Assembly: GCA_041654915.1 (NCBI GenBank) | Contig: JBAZCO010000017.1 | Location: 1-22,111 of the forward strand | DNA from: JBAZCO01 sp041654915 | GTDB taxonomy: Bacteria > Bacillota > Clostridia > Christensenellales > DTU072 | Direction of reading: 5' to 3' | Length of the DNA stretch: 22,111 bases | In this document: one piece after another, positions 6,132 to 14,288 of the stretch | Layout: each line of letters opens with the position of its first letter | How positions within the stretch are numbered: position 1 is the first letter of the stretch | Made by a program: the position numbers and the translations under genes | The notes under the pieces: generated by a model | Databases searched by the model: none | What the model saw: only the letters and a program-made list of their open reading frames with translations | What the model was told of the DNA's origin: nothing

Positions 6132-6556
6132 TTATATGGGTTGGTAGCCGAAAGCGGTTTGCTTGCTTTTGCCGTCAGCACTCTTAAACCACCCATAAAA
6201 AATGAATATATCACCTGCGGTTATACCTTGATTTTTCAAATGCCCTTGGGCTTGGTCTACCTGCCCGATAGAGACTAAAAAATTCTCTCTGGAAAAATAG
6301 TTTGTAAGGTTAGGGTCGGGATGACATTTTACATCAGCAGTGAAGGCTTGTCGTTTGTCATTTACATAAATATGCTTGAATAGTAAGGGCTGACAACATC
6401 AAAAAAACTTGCACCGCTTTCCGTTTTCAAATCGCTATATTGAAATACCTCACTGCTTTCGGGTATCGGCATACTAATTAAATCTTTGCCGTCGATTATG
6501 CTTGGATAACCGCCGTAACTTGTATCAAAGCGCTTTTTACTTAATATTACTTTCAT
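6132..6556 (-). pseudogene. Nmad3-like protein, frameshifted and 3'-truncated
   Basis: ATG 6556 follows GGAGGGG by 5 nt and reads MKVILSKKRFDTSYGGYPS, then LISMPIPESSEVFQYSDLK. This is the start pattern I associate with the family named nucleotide-modification-associated domain 3. That frame stops at 6362, but shifting near 6370 continues it: TADVKCHPDPNLTNYFSREN, then SIGQVDQAQGHLKNQGITAG and DIFIFYGWFK, ending FGYQPI with a stop at 6132. The family normally continues well beyond this point. The gene therefore has one frameshift and has lost its 3' end, close to where the toxin-tip junction begins at 6103. The family link is from memory of the motif and is moderately secure. Confidence 0.55.
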
Positions 6557-6608
6557 TTTAACCCCTCCATTATGTGAACTTTTTAGGTATTTAAAACTAA
6601 TTTAGTTG

Positions 6609-6974
6609 TTATTTTATTTTGTTCAAATGGTTTAATATCGCTAGACGGCTTGCGTTGCTAATTATACATACTGTGTTTACGGCATCCATATAAGCTATTT
6701 GGGGACTTATATTCCAATTTTTTGCAATTGACTTGGCGATAAAGCGAATGCAAACAAGGTATTCCTCCAAAGCGGCTTTCCCCTTATCGATAAGGGATAT
6801 ACTCTTGTTTTTGTTTCGCATAATGTATCCTGTTGCCACAAGTTTTTCCACCGCACGATAAACGCTTGGCTTGGCAAACATCATCTTATTGGCAACATCG
6901 GTGAGCTTAACCTCCTCACCTTTTGATGATAACTCCTCTATTGCTTTTAGATAATTAAATTCTGAAGCGGTCAT
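6609..6974 (-). CDS. DtxR/MntR-like transcriptional regulator lacking the usual metal ligands
   Basis: A 121-residue protein, ATG 6974 with GGAGG 4 nt upstream. The N-terminal half is a DtxR-family winged helix: SEFNYLKAIEELSSKGEEVK, LTDVANKMMFAKPSVYRAVE, then a wing and LIDKGKAALEEY. The C-terminal helices have the family length for MntR-type proteins. By eye, the metal-binding positions are not kept. The D/E of the first helix (MntR D8, E11) align to N and K, the H of RHxLxE is lost, and the (E/C)xxEH motif reads AVNTVCIIS. It may respond to something other than Fe/Mn, or not be metal-dependent. A palindrome lies between its promoter and its start. It is downstream of the ABC pair on the same strand but has its own promoter. 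Confidence 0.75.
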   Translation of the reverse strand: MTASEFNYLKAIEELSSKGEEVKLTDVANKMMFAKPSVYRAVEKLVATGYIMRNKNKSISLIDKGKAALEEYLVCIRFIAKSIAKNWNISPQIAYMDAVNTVCIISNASRLAILNHLNKIK

Positions 6975-6986
6975 CTATCCTCCGCA

Positions 6987-7043
6987 AGTTAGTTATGTCT
7001 AACTCGCACATTACAATATATACTATTGCTAGGCATTTGTCAA
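6987..7043 (-). promoter_or_regulatory. Promoter and palindromic operator of the DtxR-like gene
   Basis: On the minus strand TTGACA (7038-7043) and TATATT (7015-7020) are separated by 17 bp. Downstream of the -10, AGTTAG-ACATAA-CTAACT (6987-7004) is a perfect 6+6 inverted repeat whose half-site TTAG/CTAA resembles DtxR-family boxes. It covers the start of the transcript, so a bound repressor would block initiation or early elongation. Autoregulation is an inference. Confidence 0.7.
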
Positions 7044-7086
7044 TCCAAAACATTTATATTACGGTTGTAAATGAGTTTTAAGGTTT

Positions 7087-8829
7087 TTATTGATTTATTG
7101 CCTCCCAACCAGAGCTTTTGCTTTGGATATTTACCATTTTAGAGTATAGCCCGCCTATTTCCATAAGCTGTTTGTGAGTGCCTTGTTCAATAAGTTTTCC
7201 CTTATCTAGCACTATAATCTTGTTCGCTCCCATAATGGTCTTTAGGCGGTGGGCAATTACTATTACCGTGCGCCCCTTTACAAGTTTAGAAATTGCCGAT
7301 TGTATCAATACTTCGTTTTCGGGGTCAAGGCTAGAAGTCGCCTCGTCAAGTAACACTATTGGCGCATCCTTTAAAAGCGCACGGGCAATAGATACCCTCT
7401 GCCTCTCTCCGCCTGACAGCGTGCAGCCGTTTTCTCCTATCAAGGTGTTATAACCGTCTGGCATTTTAGATATAAACGAATCGCAATGGGCGGCTTTTGC
7501 CGCTTTTATTACTTCTCCGTCTGTTGCGTCCTGTTTACCTATGCGAATGTTATTCATTATGGTATCATTAAATAATACAACATCTTGAAAAACAAATGAC
7601 ATATAGGTCATAAGTCTTTCCGGCTCTATTTCCCTAATATTTTTATCGCCTATAAGTATTTTGCCGTCCGTCACATCCCAGAACCTTGCAATAAGCCTTG
7701 TCAATGTACTCTTGCCGCTGCCCGACGGTCCTACAAGTGCGGTTATTGCATTTTGCGGTATGGATGTGCTAAAGTTTGAAATAACTTCATCTTGGTTATA
7801 GGCAAAGCTTACATCTTGTAAATCTATGTTGCTATCATTTAGTACAATACTGCTGTCGCCTTCCATTATTGGCTCACTACTCAGCCTTTGCACCCGCTTT
7901 ATCGATATAAAGAAATAAAATATCTCGGGCAACATTGTAAGAATAATTATTATAGGGGCATAGATTTTTGCGCTAACCATTGCAAAGGTCAAAAACTTAA
8001 TTGGCTCTAAACTTCCGCCTGTAAGCAGGTTTGTTCCTACAAAGATAACATTACCTATTCCAATTTGCAGCAGCATTGTGGCAAGAGTTACAAAAACACC
8101 TGCAACCGCCTCAAACTTTATAGCGTCCTTTTGCATATCGCCTAGCGATTTTTCTAAAGCCTCAAACTTTTCACCTGCCATTCCAAAGGATTTTACCACC
8201 TTTATGCCGTCTAAATACTCCTGCACTTGGTCGGATACTCTAAGTTTGGTTGCGGCGTGCCTTTTGCCCAATCTGTCTTGAAGTTTTCGCCCCAAAAAGA
8301 GTACTCCAAAGGATAAGGGTAGCACACAAAACATAGCCAATGCCATCCGCCAATCATATATGCTAAGCATAATGGTAACAAGCACCGTTGTTATGCAGTT
8401 TGCTATAAGCTGCGGAAGTGAGTGGCTCATTACATGCTCTACCGCCTCGCAGTCGCCCATAATATTTGTGGATAATTCGGACAAATCTTTGCGATTAAAG
8501 AAACTAAGAGGCAACCGTCTTAGCCGCTCGGCAGCCGAAATGCGGATATTTGTGCTTTCCTTATAGGCGACAGTGTATGTCTTATTGTACTCGTAACTAT
8601 AAGTTAAAAAATAAATAAAGGCGGCGGCAACCCCTAAGCCCAACCAAAGCCATAGCGCATTTGTGTCAAGTGCGCCGCCCTCTGTAATGGGTTTTATTAT
8701 TATATTTATTATCTTGAGTATTACACCGAACGGTAAAAAAGTTGCAATATTTGTTATCACACAAGCTATTGTCGCTTTCAGTAAATCTCGGCTGCCTTTG
8801 TCAGTAAGCCCCAAAGTTTTTTTAAACAT
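7087..8829 (-). CDS. ABC exporter-fold subunit, permease-ATPase (second gene)
   Basis: A 580-residue half transporter. ATG 8829 is chosen because GGAGG lies exactly 8 nt upstream (8838-8842); a GTG at 8838 overlaps that site. Residues 1-310 form a six-helix exporter-type membrane domain. The ATPase domain has Walker A GPSGSGKST near 367, Q-loop VFQDVVLF near 415, signature LSGGERQR near 471, Walker B IVLLDEATSSLD near 491 and H-loop histidine near 527, so all catalytic residues are present. Its start overlaps the end of the upstream ABC gene by 8 nt, implying translational coupling and a heterodimer. The pair resembles the YbtPQ/IrtAB-like group, some of which import siderophores in spite of the exporter fold, but substrate and direction cannot be read from sequence. 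Confidence 0.9.
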   Translation of the reverse strand: MFKKTLGLTDKGSRDLLKATIACVITNIATFLPFGVILKIINIIIKPITEGGALDTNALWLWLGLGVAAAFIYFLTYSYEYNKTYTVAYKESTNIRISAAERLRRLPLSFFNRKDLSELSTNIMGDCEAVEHVMSHSLPQLIANCITTVLVTIMLSIYDWRMALAMFCVLPLSFGVLFLGRKLQDRLGKRHAATKLRVSDQVQEYLDGIKVVKSFGMAGEKFEALEKSLGDMQKDAIKFEAVAGVFVTLATMLLQIGIGNVIFVGTNLLTGGSLEPIKFLTFAMVSAKIYAPIIIILTMLPEIFYFFISIKRVQRLSSEPIMEGDSSIVLNDSNIDLQDVSFAYNQDEVISNFSTSIPQNAITALVGPSGSGKSTLTRLIARFWDVTDGKILIGDKNIREIEPERLMTYMSFVFQDVVLFNDTIMNNIRIGKQDATDGEVIKAAKAAHCDSFISKMPDGYNTLIGENGCTLSGGERQRVSIARALLKDAPIVLLDEATSSLDPENEVLIQSAISKLVKGRTVIVIAHRLKTIMGANKIIVLDKGKLIEQGTHKQLMEIGGLYSKMVNIQSKSSGWEAINQ

Positions 8830-10627
8830 TGCTTTCACCTCCCGCTATTTGCCAACCTTGTGCGCCTGTATACTGCTCCCATAGCTTTTTATAAAGCCCT
8901 GCTTTCTCTATAAGCTGTTTGTGCGTACCTTGCGAATTGATTTTACCTTCGTCAATAACCACTATGTTGTTTGCATTTTTTATAGTGGATAACCTATGCG
9001 CAATAATGATTACCGTCTTATCCTTAATTAGATGCGATAGCGCCTCTTGTATTTTCTGCTCGTTTTCCGGGTCGGCAAATGCCGTTGCCTCATCAAGCAC
9101 TATGATAGGTGCATTTTTGAGTATCGCCCTTGCGATTACCAAACGCTGCCGTTCGCCGCCCGATAAGTGTATATTTTCCGTTCCTATTATTGTATTATAT
9201 TTGTTTGGCAGAGCTGATATAAACTCGTGGCATTGTGCGGCTTTTGCCGCTGCCACCACATCATCAAGACTTGCGGTTTTGTTTCCCGCTAAGATATTAT
9301 CGGATACACTTTGCTTGAATAAAAAGACATCTTGGAATACAAAACTAACTATTCCGTTTAGGTAATCCTCGCTCATATCCCTAATATCCGTTCCGCCTAT
9401 TGTGATATACCCTGCCAGAACATCATAAAAGCGTGGTATTAAACTTGCAATGGTAGTTTTACCGCCGCCTGACGGACCTACTAGTGCGGTTATTTGCCCT
9501 TGCCTTGCTTTAAAGTTAATGTTTTCTATGGTGTTATCCTGTTCGCCGTCATTGTACGAAAAGGATACATTATTAAATTCTATATTAAAGTCATCTGTTT
9601 CTTTAGGGCTTTCGGCTATTTTTAGCGGCTGCGTATCAAGCACCCTGTCCATACGCTCTATGCCGTCGGCTATCTGCCTGCCTTTTTGGGATACATACAT
9701 AATTTTCACAAAAGGACCTGTGAGCGATAATGCAAAGATTAAGTAAAATATCACCGATAGCGCAAAAGCGTTATAGTCCGTTACCCCGCCGCTTATCCAA
9801 ATAGCCACGGGAACGACAAACAAATATACATTACTTATTATCGTCATAAACAATACCATAGGTGTTTTAAAGCTCTTGGTATATGCAAGCACCCAATCGC
9901 CGTAGTGCTTTATGGTATCGTGAAATTTGCGAAAGGAAAATATTGTTTGATTAAACGCTTTTACAACGGATATCCCTCGTACATATTCCACCGCTGCATT
10001 GTTCATATCCTCCAAGCTTGTCTGATATTTGTTCATAAAATGAGCAGCTTTTTTACCGCTCATAGCAACGATTTGAACGGCAAAGCTAAGTATTATGGGT
10101 ACAAGGCAGGCAAGCCCCATCCGCCAATCGAACGCAAACATCAAAACCACCGCCGCAATGGGCGCAGTGAACGAGCCTACAATATCGGGAAAGTTGTGTG
10201 CCACAAAACCCTCTAGTTGCTCTATGTTAGAATCTACTACCTTGCGCAGTTTCCCCGTTGAATTTTGCGTGTGAAACCCCATGGGAAGTGACGCAAGATG
10301 CCTTGTAAAGTCAAGTTTTAGTTTGTATTGCGTTTTGAATGCGGCAAGGTGACTGCACATTAAAGCTATAAAATTAAGCAGCACCGCCCCCACCGCACTG
10401 CCGCCTGCTATAAGTCCCCATTTTATCATATAACTTGAGTTGATTCCGCTTAAATTTGATATATGCGGCACAAACTCTCTTATTATAAAATAAATGGATA
10501 CATAAGGTATAAAGGACATGAGAGTCGATAAAAACGATAGAGACCCAGCTGCAATTATCAGCCCCCTTTTCATAAAAGCAAGCTCCAGCATCCTCGCAAT
10601 ACCTGTCTTTTTCACTTCTTTTTCCAA
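8822..10627 (-). CDS. ABC exporter-fold subunit, permease-ATPase (first gene)
   Basis: A 601-residue half transporter. A TTG at 10627 with GGAGG (10636-10640) 8 nt upstream is the best start; the longer frame from 10648 begins before that site. Residues 20-320 form the membrane domain. The ATPase domain has Walker A GPSGGGKTT near 384, Q-loop VFQDVFLF near 432, signature LSGGERQR near 488, and Walker B IIVLDEATAFADPENE near 509. The FAD in place of SLD in the D-loop is typical of the CydCD/YbtPQ/IrtAB-like branch. The H-loop histidine is near 544. It is first in the operon, directly behind the promoter at 10674-10702, and overlaps the second ABC gene by 8 nt. TetR neighbour and palindromes suggest inducible expression by a ligand, possibly the transported compound. 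Confidence 0.9.
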   Translation of the reverse strand: MEKEVKKTGIARMLELAFMKRGLIIAAGSLSFLSTLMSFIPYVSIYFIIREFVPHISNLSGINSSYMIKWGLIAGGSAVGAVLLNFIALMCSHLAAFKTQYKLKLDFTRHLASLPMGFHTQNSTGKLRKVVDSNIEQLEGFVAHNFPDIVGSFTAPIAAVVLMFAFDWRMGLACLVPIILSFAVQIVAMSGKKAAHFMNKYQTSLEDMNNAAVEYVRGISVVKAFNQTIFSFRKFHDTIKHYGDWVLAYTKSFKTPMVLFMTIISNVYLFVVPVAIWISGGVTDYNAFALSVIFYLIFALSLTGPFVKIMYVSQKGRQIADGIERMDRVLDTQPLKIAESPKETDDFNIEFNNVSFSYNDGEQDNTIENINFKARQGQITALVGPSGGGKTTIASLIPRFYDVLAGYITIGGTDIRDMSEDYLNGIVSFVFQDVFLFKQSVSDNILAGNKTASLDDVVAAAKAAQCHEFISALPNKYNTIIGTENIHLSGGERQRLVIARAILKNAPIIVLDEATAFADPENEQKIQEALSHLIKDKTVIIIAHRLSTIKNANNIVVIDEGKINSQGTHKQLIEKAGLYKKLWEQYTGAQGWQIAGGESNV

Positions 10628-10651
10628 GACCTCAACCTCCTGTTGCAAAAA

Positions 10652-10702
10652 ATAACAGTGTTATCTCAACAGAATGATAACACCGCTATTTGGTCTTGTC
10701 AA
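10652..10702 (-). promoter_or_regulatory. Promoter of the ABC operon with two operator-like palindromes
   Basis: On the minus strand TTGACA (10697-10702) and TATCAT (10674-10679) are 17 bp apart. ATAACA-G-TGTTAT (10652-10664) is a perfect 6+6 palindrome downstream of the -10. A weaker copy, ATAACACCGCTAT (10677-10689), lies 25 bp away across the -10 itself; together they give GTGTTATC/GATAACAC (10658-10683). This fits a TetR-type operator pair blocking RNA polymerase, with the regulator encoded just upstream. A hairpin GTTAGC-GCAA-GCTAAC (10705-10720) separates the regulator from the promoter but has no T-tract in the direction of transcription. Confidence 0.75.
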
Positions 10703-10742
10703 CGGTTAGCGCAAGCTAACTTTCATAATTTATAATTTTTTG

Positions 10743-11360
10743 CTAATCCCCAAATAAAAGCTCTCGCCAACCCGCATTAAAAAACTTGCGCATTTCGCAT
10801 ATATTCTTTTGTGCAGCCTTTTTTTCCATGCCATGCACAATTGGCTCAAAAAATGCGGTAAAATTAGCGCTAATTAAAATATGTACCGATTGCAAGCTTA
10901 TTTCATTCACTTTAATTCCGTTTTGCCTAAATGTGTGTATCATACGGTTGGTTACGCTCTCCTCAATATCTACAAACATATCGATAAGATTTTCATATTT
11001 TGTGCCTGTCGATTTAGTTAAAGCAATGCGGAATAAGTCAAAGTTATCATAAATATAGTCAAGCATATCCTCTACGGACTGTGCGTCAGACTCCAACATT
11101 AAGCGTTTCTGCTCGTAAAACTCAAGTTTAAAAAACTTATCCCCATATTCTCTAAAGTATGTGAGCAACCCCTCTACCGTTGGTGAGACAAGCTGCATAA
11201 ATAAATCGTCTTTACTTTTGAAATGAACATAAAATGCGCCCGTTGTGAGAGATGCTGTTTTTGCTATTTGCCTAAGCGACGCATCTTGAAAGCCCTTCTC
11301 CATAAATTCAGTTTTCGCCGCTCTTAGCAACCTATCTTTCACACTTTCCGATTTTTGCAT
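10743..11360 (-). CDS. TetR/AcrR-family transcriptional regulator
   Basis: A 205-residue protein; ATG 11360 follows AAGGA. The N-terminal helix-turn-helix is standard: KDRLLRAAKTEFMEKGFQDA, then SLRQIAKTASLTTGAFYVHF and KSKDDLF at residues 8-54, with the TxGxFYxHF recognition helix. The C-terminal helical region (60-200) is a ligand-binding and dimerisation domain without features that reveal its ligand. It lies upstream of the ABC pair in the same direction, with a separate promoter region and palindromes between them. The likely role is repression of the ABC operon, released by a small molecule. The frame is intact and of normal family length. Confidence 0.9.
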   Translation of the reverse strand: MQKSESVKDRLLRAAKTEFMEKGFQDASLRQIAKTASLTTGAFYVHFKSKDDLFMQLVSPTVEGLLTYFREYGDKFFKLEFYEQKRLMLESDAQSVEDMLDYIYDNFDLFRIALTKSTGTKYENLIDMFVDIEESVTNRMIHTFRQNGIKVNEISLQSVHILISANFTAFFEPIVHGMEKKAAQKNICEMRKFFNAGWRELLFGD

Positions 11361-11406
11361 AGCACTCTGTCCTTTTCAAAACATTTTCTGTATTTTATCA
11401 TGAAAC

Positions 11407-11437
11407 ACACTTTTTAGCAACTCGAGCTAAAAAGTGT
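11407..11437 (-). terminator. 12-bp hairpin between TetR gene and the gene at 11475
   Basis: ACACTTTTTAGC (11407-11418) and GCTAAAAAGTGT (11426-11437) form a perfect stem around a 7-base loop. It follows the stop of the minus-strand gene at 11475, so it probably ends that transcript. There is no clean T-tract after it, so a regulatory hairpin upstream of the TetR gene is possible too. Confidence 0.5.
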
Positions 11438-11474
11438 TTGCTATGCACAGATAATACAAAACAATATTGGCAGC

Positions 11475-12143
11475 TTATCTATTACGATAGTAACTTGCTA
11501 GCGCATCAATTAGCTCTTTTTTGGTATTTTCACGGCAAAACCTAACCCCTTTTACCAAGCAAATTGCCTCTAGCTCCTCTTTTGTATACCGTTTCCAGCG
11601 TTTTTCAAAACCCTCTAATGTTTCGGCATTGTAGTCAAGCGGCTCAAATTCCGACGATTCGCCAAATAGGACTATCAAGTTGCCGTCTGCATCCAACTTT
11701 GCGCTTGAGCAAACTATAATTCTGCCCTCGCAGTAATCGTCCTCATCCTCAATGCACTCCTCATCGTAGGGAACATCAATTTGTTCTGTCCAATAAATAT
11801 CTTTTACCGTTACACGAATATAGCAAATATTACACAATTCCAAAAGCCGCCCTTCAATTTTTTGCTTGTACGGTTTTTTAATTATATTCCATTTACTATC
11901 GTGAATTAGCAAGTCGTCCTTATACCGCCTTGTTTTTTCATCAATGCGCAACTTAATATAGCCGCTCTTAACCCTTCGTTCAATGCAAGTGCCGCCTATA
12001 ACCAACTCATCGTCAAACTCAAGGTTAACCTCAACAATCTCATTGTGATAAACCTTTACTGCCTCCATATTTTCAAGCACAAAATCTATTGCGTGTATAT
12101 CCTCTAGCTTGAGGTTCGGAATTTCAATAAAATATTTTTTCAT
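11475..12143 (-). CDS. Unknown acidic protein with SAP/HeH-like C-terminus
   Basis: The start is set at ATG 12143, with GGGG about 9 nt before it; the upstream in-frame ATG at 12173 lacks a clear site. The 222-residue product is not recognised. Residues 1-120 are beta-rich and soluble, and about 127-140 are very acidic (DEECIEDEDDYCEG). The last 35 residues, YTKEELEAICLVKGVRFCRE and then NTKKELIDALASYY, resemble a small SAP or helix-extended-helix module, which often binds DNA. There is no signal peptide or membrane segment. It begins 49 nt after the stop of the DNA glycosylase gene upstream and may be co-transcribed with it. No function is proposed. Confidence 0.65.
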   Translation of the reverse strand: MKKYFIEIPNLKLEDIHAIDFVLENMEAVKVYHNEIVEVNLEFDDELVIGGTCIERRVKSGYIKLRIDEKTRRYKDDLLIHDSKWNIIKKPYKQKIEGRLLELCNICYIRVTVKDIYWTEQIDVPYDEECIEDEDDYCEGRIIVCSSAKLDADGNLIVLFGESSEFEPLDYNAETLEGFEKRWKRYTKEELEAICLVKGVRFCRENTKKELIDALASYYRNR

Positions 12144-12192
12144 TGTTTTTTGCCCCTTTTTTTCGCCTTGCAAACTCTTTACAATCTGTTGC

Positions 12193-12813
12193 TTATCTAT
12201 TATCTAAACTTCGCCAAAGGTAAAGGCTGGCAATACTGCGATACGGTTTCCATACCTCTGTTACCGCCAAACGCTCTTTTGCCGAAAGCTCTCTGCTTCT
12301 CCCATAAAGAATATTTATCGCCCGAGCCAAGCCGCCGTCGCCCTTAGAAAATATATCGAGCCGCCCGAGTGAAAATATAAGAAACATTTCCGCTGTCCAC
12401 TCTCCTATGCCTTTTATCGCCGTCAACTGCGATACAACCGCCGTATCGGTCATATCGTCAAATTTATCAAGTGCCAAACTTCCGTCCGCCGCAGCTTGCG
12501 CAACATTCTTAATATAAGCGGCTTTATTTCGTGAAAGCCCCACACTGCGCAGTTTCTCATCATCTATTGCAAGTACTTTTTCCGCCGTCAACTCACCTTC
12601 TATCAAGCTCAAAAACCTATTAAAAATTGTATCCGCCACCTTGCCCGACAGTTGTTGCCCAACAATATTAGCTAGCAGCGCATTAAAATAACAGTTGAGC
12701 AGCTCATACTCAATGATGCCATACTTTTCAATCACTGCGCCCATTATCGGGTCAGATTTTGATAAATATTCCCTAACCTCTGTCGTGGCTGTTATGCTTT
12801 TTTTCAAGCTCAT
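12193..12813 (-). CDS. DNA-3-methyladenine glycosylase II (AlkA-like, HhH-GPD)
   Basis: ATG 12813 is preferred because GGGAGAGG lies just upstream; the longer frame to 12891 adds 26 residues without family character. The 206-residue enzyme has LLANIVGQQLSGKVADTIFN near 47-66 and a helix-hairpin-helix, LTAIKGIGEWTAEMF, at 130-144. The glycine/aspartate loop FSKGDGGLARAI follows, whose aspartate (residue 159) is the expected catalytic residue. It removes alkylated purines from DNA in base excision repair. The short length, without the AlkA N-terminal beta domain, is usual for the MAG/AlkA2 group. It lies between the CAT/TIR operon and the unknown gene at 11475. Confidence 0.9.
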   Translation of the reverse strand: MSLKKSITATTEVREYLSKSDPIMGAVIEKYGIIEYELLNCYFNALLANIVGQQLSGKVADTIFNRFLSLIEGELTAEKVLAIDDEKLRSVGLSRNKAAYIKNVAQAAADGSLALDKFDDMTDTAVVSQLTAIKGIGEWTAEMFLIFSLGRLDIFSKGDGGLARAINILYGRSRELSAKERLAVTEVWKPYRSIASLYLWRSLDNR

Positions 12814-12902
12814 TATGCCTCTCCCTTTTATCCGATAATCTCCACAAGAAAGCCTTAAGCTTTTTGTTGATGTCTCCGTTCGGTCAATCATCGGAATATT
12901 TC

Positions 12903-12935
12903 AAAAAACTAAACCTCGAATGTTTAAATGAGGTT
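12903..12935 (-). terminator. Terminator of the CAT-fold/TIR-like operon
   Basis: Immediately after the TIR-like gene (stop at 12939) the minus strand has AACCTC (12930-12935), a 12-base loop and GAGGTT (12912-12917), followed by the T-rich run TTTAGTTTTTTG. The stem is only 6 bp, but the position and T-tract support an intrinsic terminator. Confidence 0.55.
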
Positions 12936-12938
12936 ATC

Positions 12939-14288
12939 CTAATCTTCGGTAAGTTCTTTCAACAAAATTCTCATTTTTTTAATATAATGATTTTTAGTTT
13001 CTACAAAAGAGTGTTTTTGCTCAATGTATTTAGCAAGCTCAACGGCTAAAATCTTTCTATCTTCGCCCTCAGCATACTTAAGATATTCTGATAACGATAA
13101 ATAATATTCCATTTGAAAATTATCATAAAGATTACTATCGATATTTTTATTTCTATAAGAATTTAATAGCTCTCTCCTCTCTTCGAATGAGGCTTGCACA
13201 TGGTATAGTATTTTATGTTCATCAACATCATTATTGTATAACTTTAGGCGTTCCAAGGTTATATAACAATTACGATGAATGTAGCATTTAAACAATGTAA
13301 TAAACTCAAAACTCTTGCCTTTATCAGTTTCTTCTTCAAGCATCTTGTCGCACAGGGTCAAAGATTCCCCTAGCAGCACTAGGTTTTTATCAATAATATT
13401 TTTTTCAAGACCTAGTTGCAAAACTTCGGGGTTCTCAAGTACTAAAATATATAAATATGTCAAATGTTCTTTAATCATAAGTTCTGCAAATGTCTTAAAC
13501 TCTGATGCGTAAATTTGATTAAGCCCCTCTAACGCCTTTCTGTAGTCTTTCTCTAAATTATAATAATCAATCATACTTATTAACAAATTGTCGCCTTCCC
13601 TTTTAGTTTGTTCAAACAAACGCAAAGAGTGACTTGCTATCGAAAGTGAAAGGCTAAGCTCTTTTGATATCTGATTGTTATTTTTGTTAAACTCGGTTAG
13701 CAGCCTCGTTGCATCTTTTGCCATATCAAACATATATGCGGACTGAGTATAGAGCAAAACACACATTGCAATTTCGTAGTCTGAATAAAAATGAGCCACG
13801 GAATGATTACTAATTCTATGTTTGAGATCATCCCATCTATTTACCAACCCCATTTTATTCTCCAAAAATTCGAGTTTTTGTCGCTTTTCAAATAAGGCTA
13901 CTATTTCTTCCGCAAGTTTAACAGTATCTTTGTCTGTGCTGACAATCTCTTCTGACCATAAACCTTGCAAGTTGGATGGAATATCGCCATCTTTCTTGCA
14001 AATATCTATATAAAATACATGGGTTTTATTAGTATCATATCTTGCCATTGTATAGCCAAGCTCAAACCATAAATTCCCACTTATGTTTTTGTCCTTGCGT
14101 TGAAAAAGTAAAATAGCTTGATTGCATTCTTTAAGCTGATTAATAACAGTTTGACCAACAAATGAGGAACAGCAGTCACCTTCCCTGCCTCCCACAATGC
14201 CTTTATATTCTTTCTCTCTTAGTTGTATTGCAACTTCTCTGGCAAGGGTAATTTCTGGCGACCAACCAATAAAAACTTTTCCTTTCAT
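12939..14288 (-). CDS. TIR-like nucleotide-binding domain protein with helical C-terminus
   Basis: A 449-residue protein. Residues 1-140 match the pattern of the bacterial TIR-like nucleotide-binding domain. They open with MKGKVFIGWSPE, have CNQAILLFQRKDKN near 55, GNLWFELGYTMARY at 71-84 and GDIPSNLQGLW at 101-111. The glutamate of WFELGY (E76) is at the position of the NADase catalytic residue in related prokaryotic TIRs. Residues 150-449 are a long run of amphipathic helices with a TPR-like character, for example YRKALEGLNQIYASEFKTFA, with no membrane segment. TIR plus helical repeats is a common layout for defence proteins that deplete NAD or use nucleotide signals on infection. The ATG at 14288 overlaps the stop of the CAT-fold gene as ATGA, so the two are co-translated. 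The TIR assignment is from motifs only. Confidence 0.7.
   Translation of the reverse strand: MKGKVFIGWSPEITLAREVAIQLREKEYKGIVGGREGDCCSSFVGQTVINQLKECNQAILLFQRKDKNISGNLWFELGYTMARYDTNKTHVFYIDICKKDGDIPSNLQGLWSEEIVSTDKDTVKLAEEIVALFEKRQKLEFLENKMGLVNRWDDLKHRISNHSVAHFYSDYEIAMCVLLYTQSAYMFDMAKDATRLLTEFNKNNNQISKELSLSLSIASHSLRLFEQTKREGDNLLISMIDYYNLEKDYRKALEGLNQIYASEFKTFAELMIKEHLTYLYILVLENPEVLQLGLEKNIIDKNLVLLGESLTLCDKMLEEETDKGKSFEFITLFKCYIHRNCYITLERLKLYNNDVDEHKILYHVQASFEERRELLNSYRNKNIDSNLYDNFQMEYYLSLSEYLKYAEGEDRKILAVELAKYIEQKHSFVETKNHYIKKMRILLKELTED

Noticed and set aside
6095..6214. Upstream extension of the 6008-6094 frame to an ATG at 6214
   Set aside because: This part is the wrong frame of the Nmad3-like pseudogene, whose real coding in another frame is recognisable, so the extension is not a natural N-terminus.
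10705..10720. Hairpin GTTAGC-GCAA-GCTAAC as terminator of the TetR gene
   Set aside because: In the direction of the TetR transcript it is followed by a -35 box and not by a T-tract, so I mention it only within the promoter entry.
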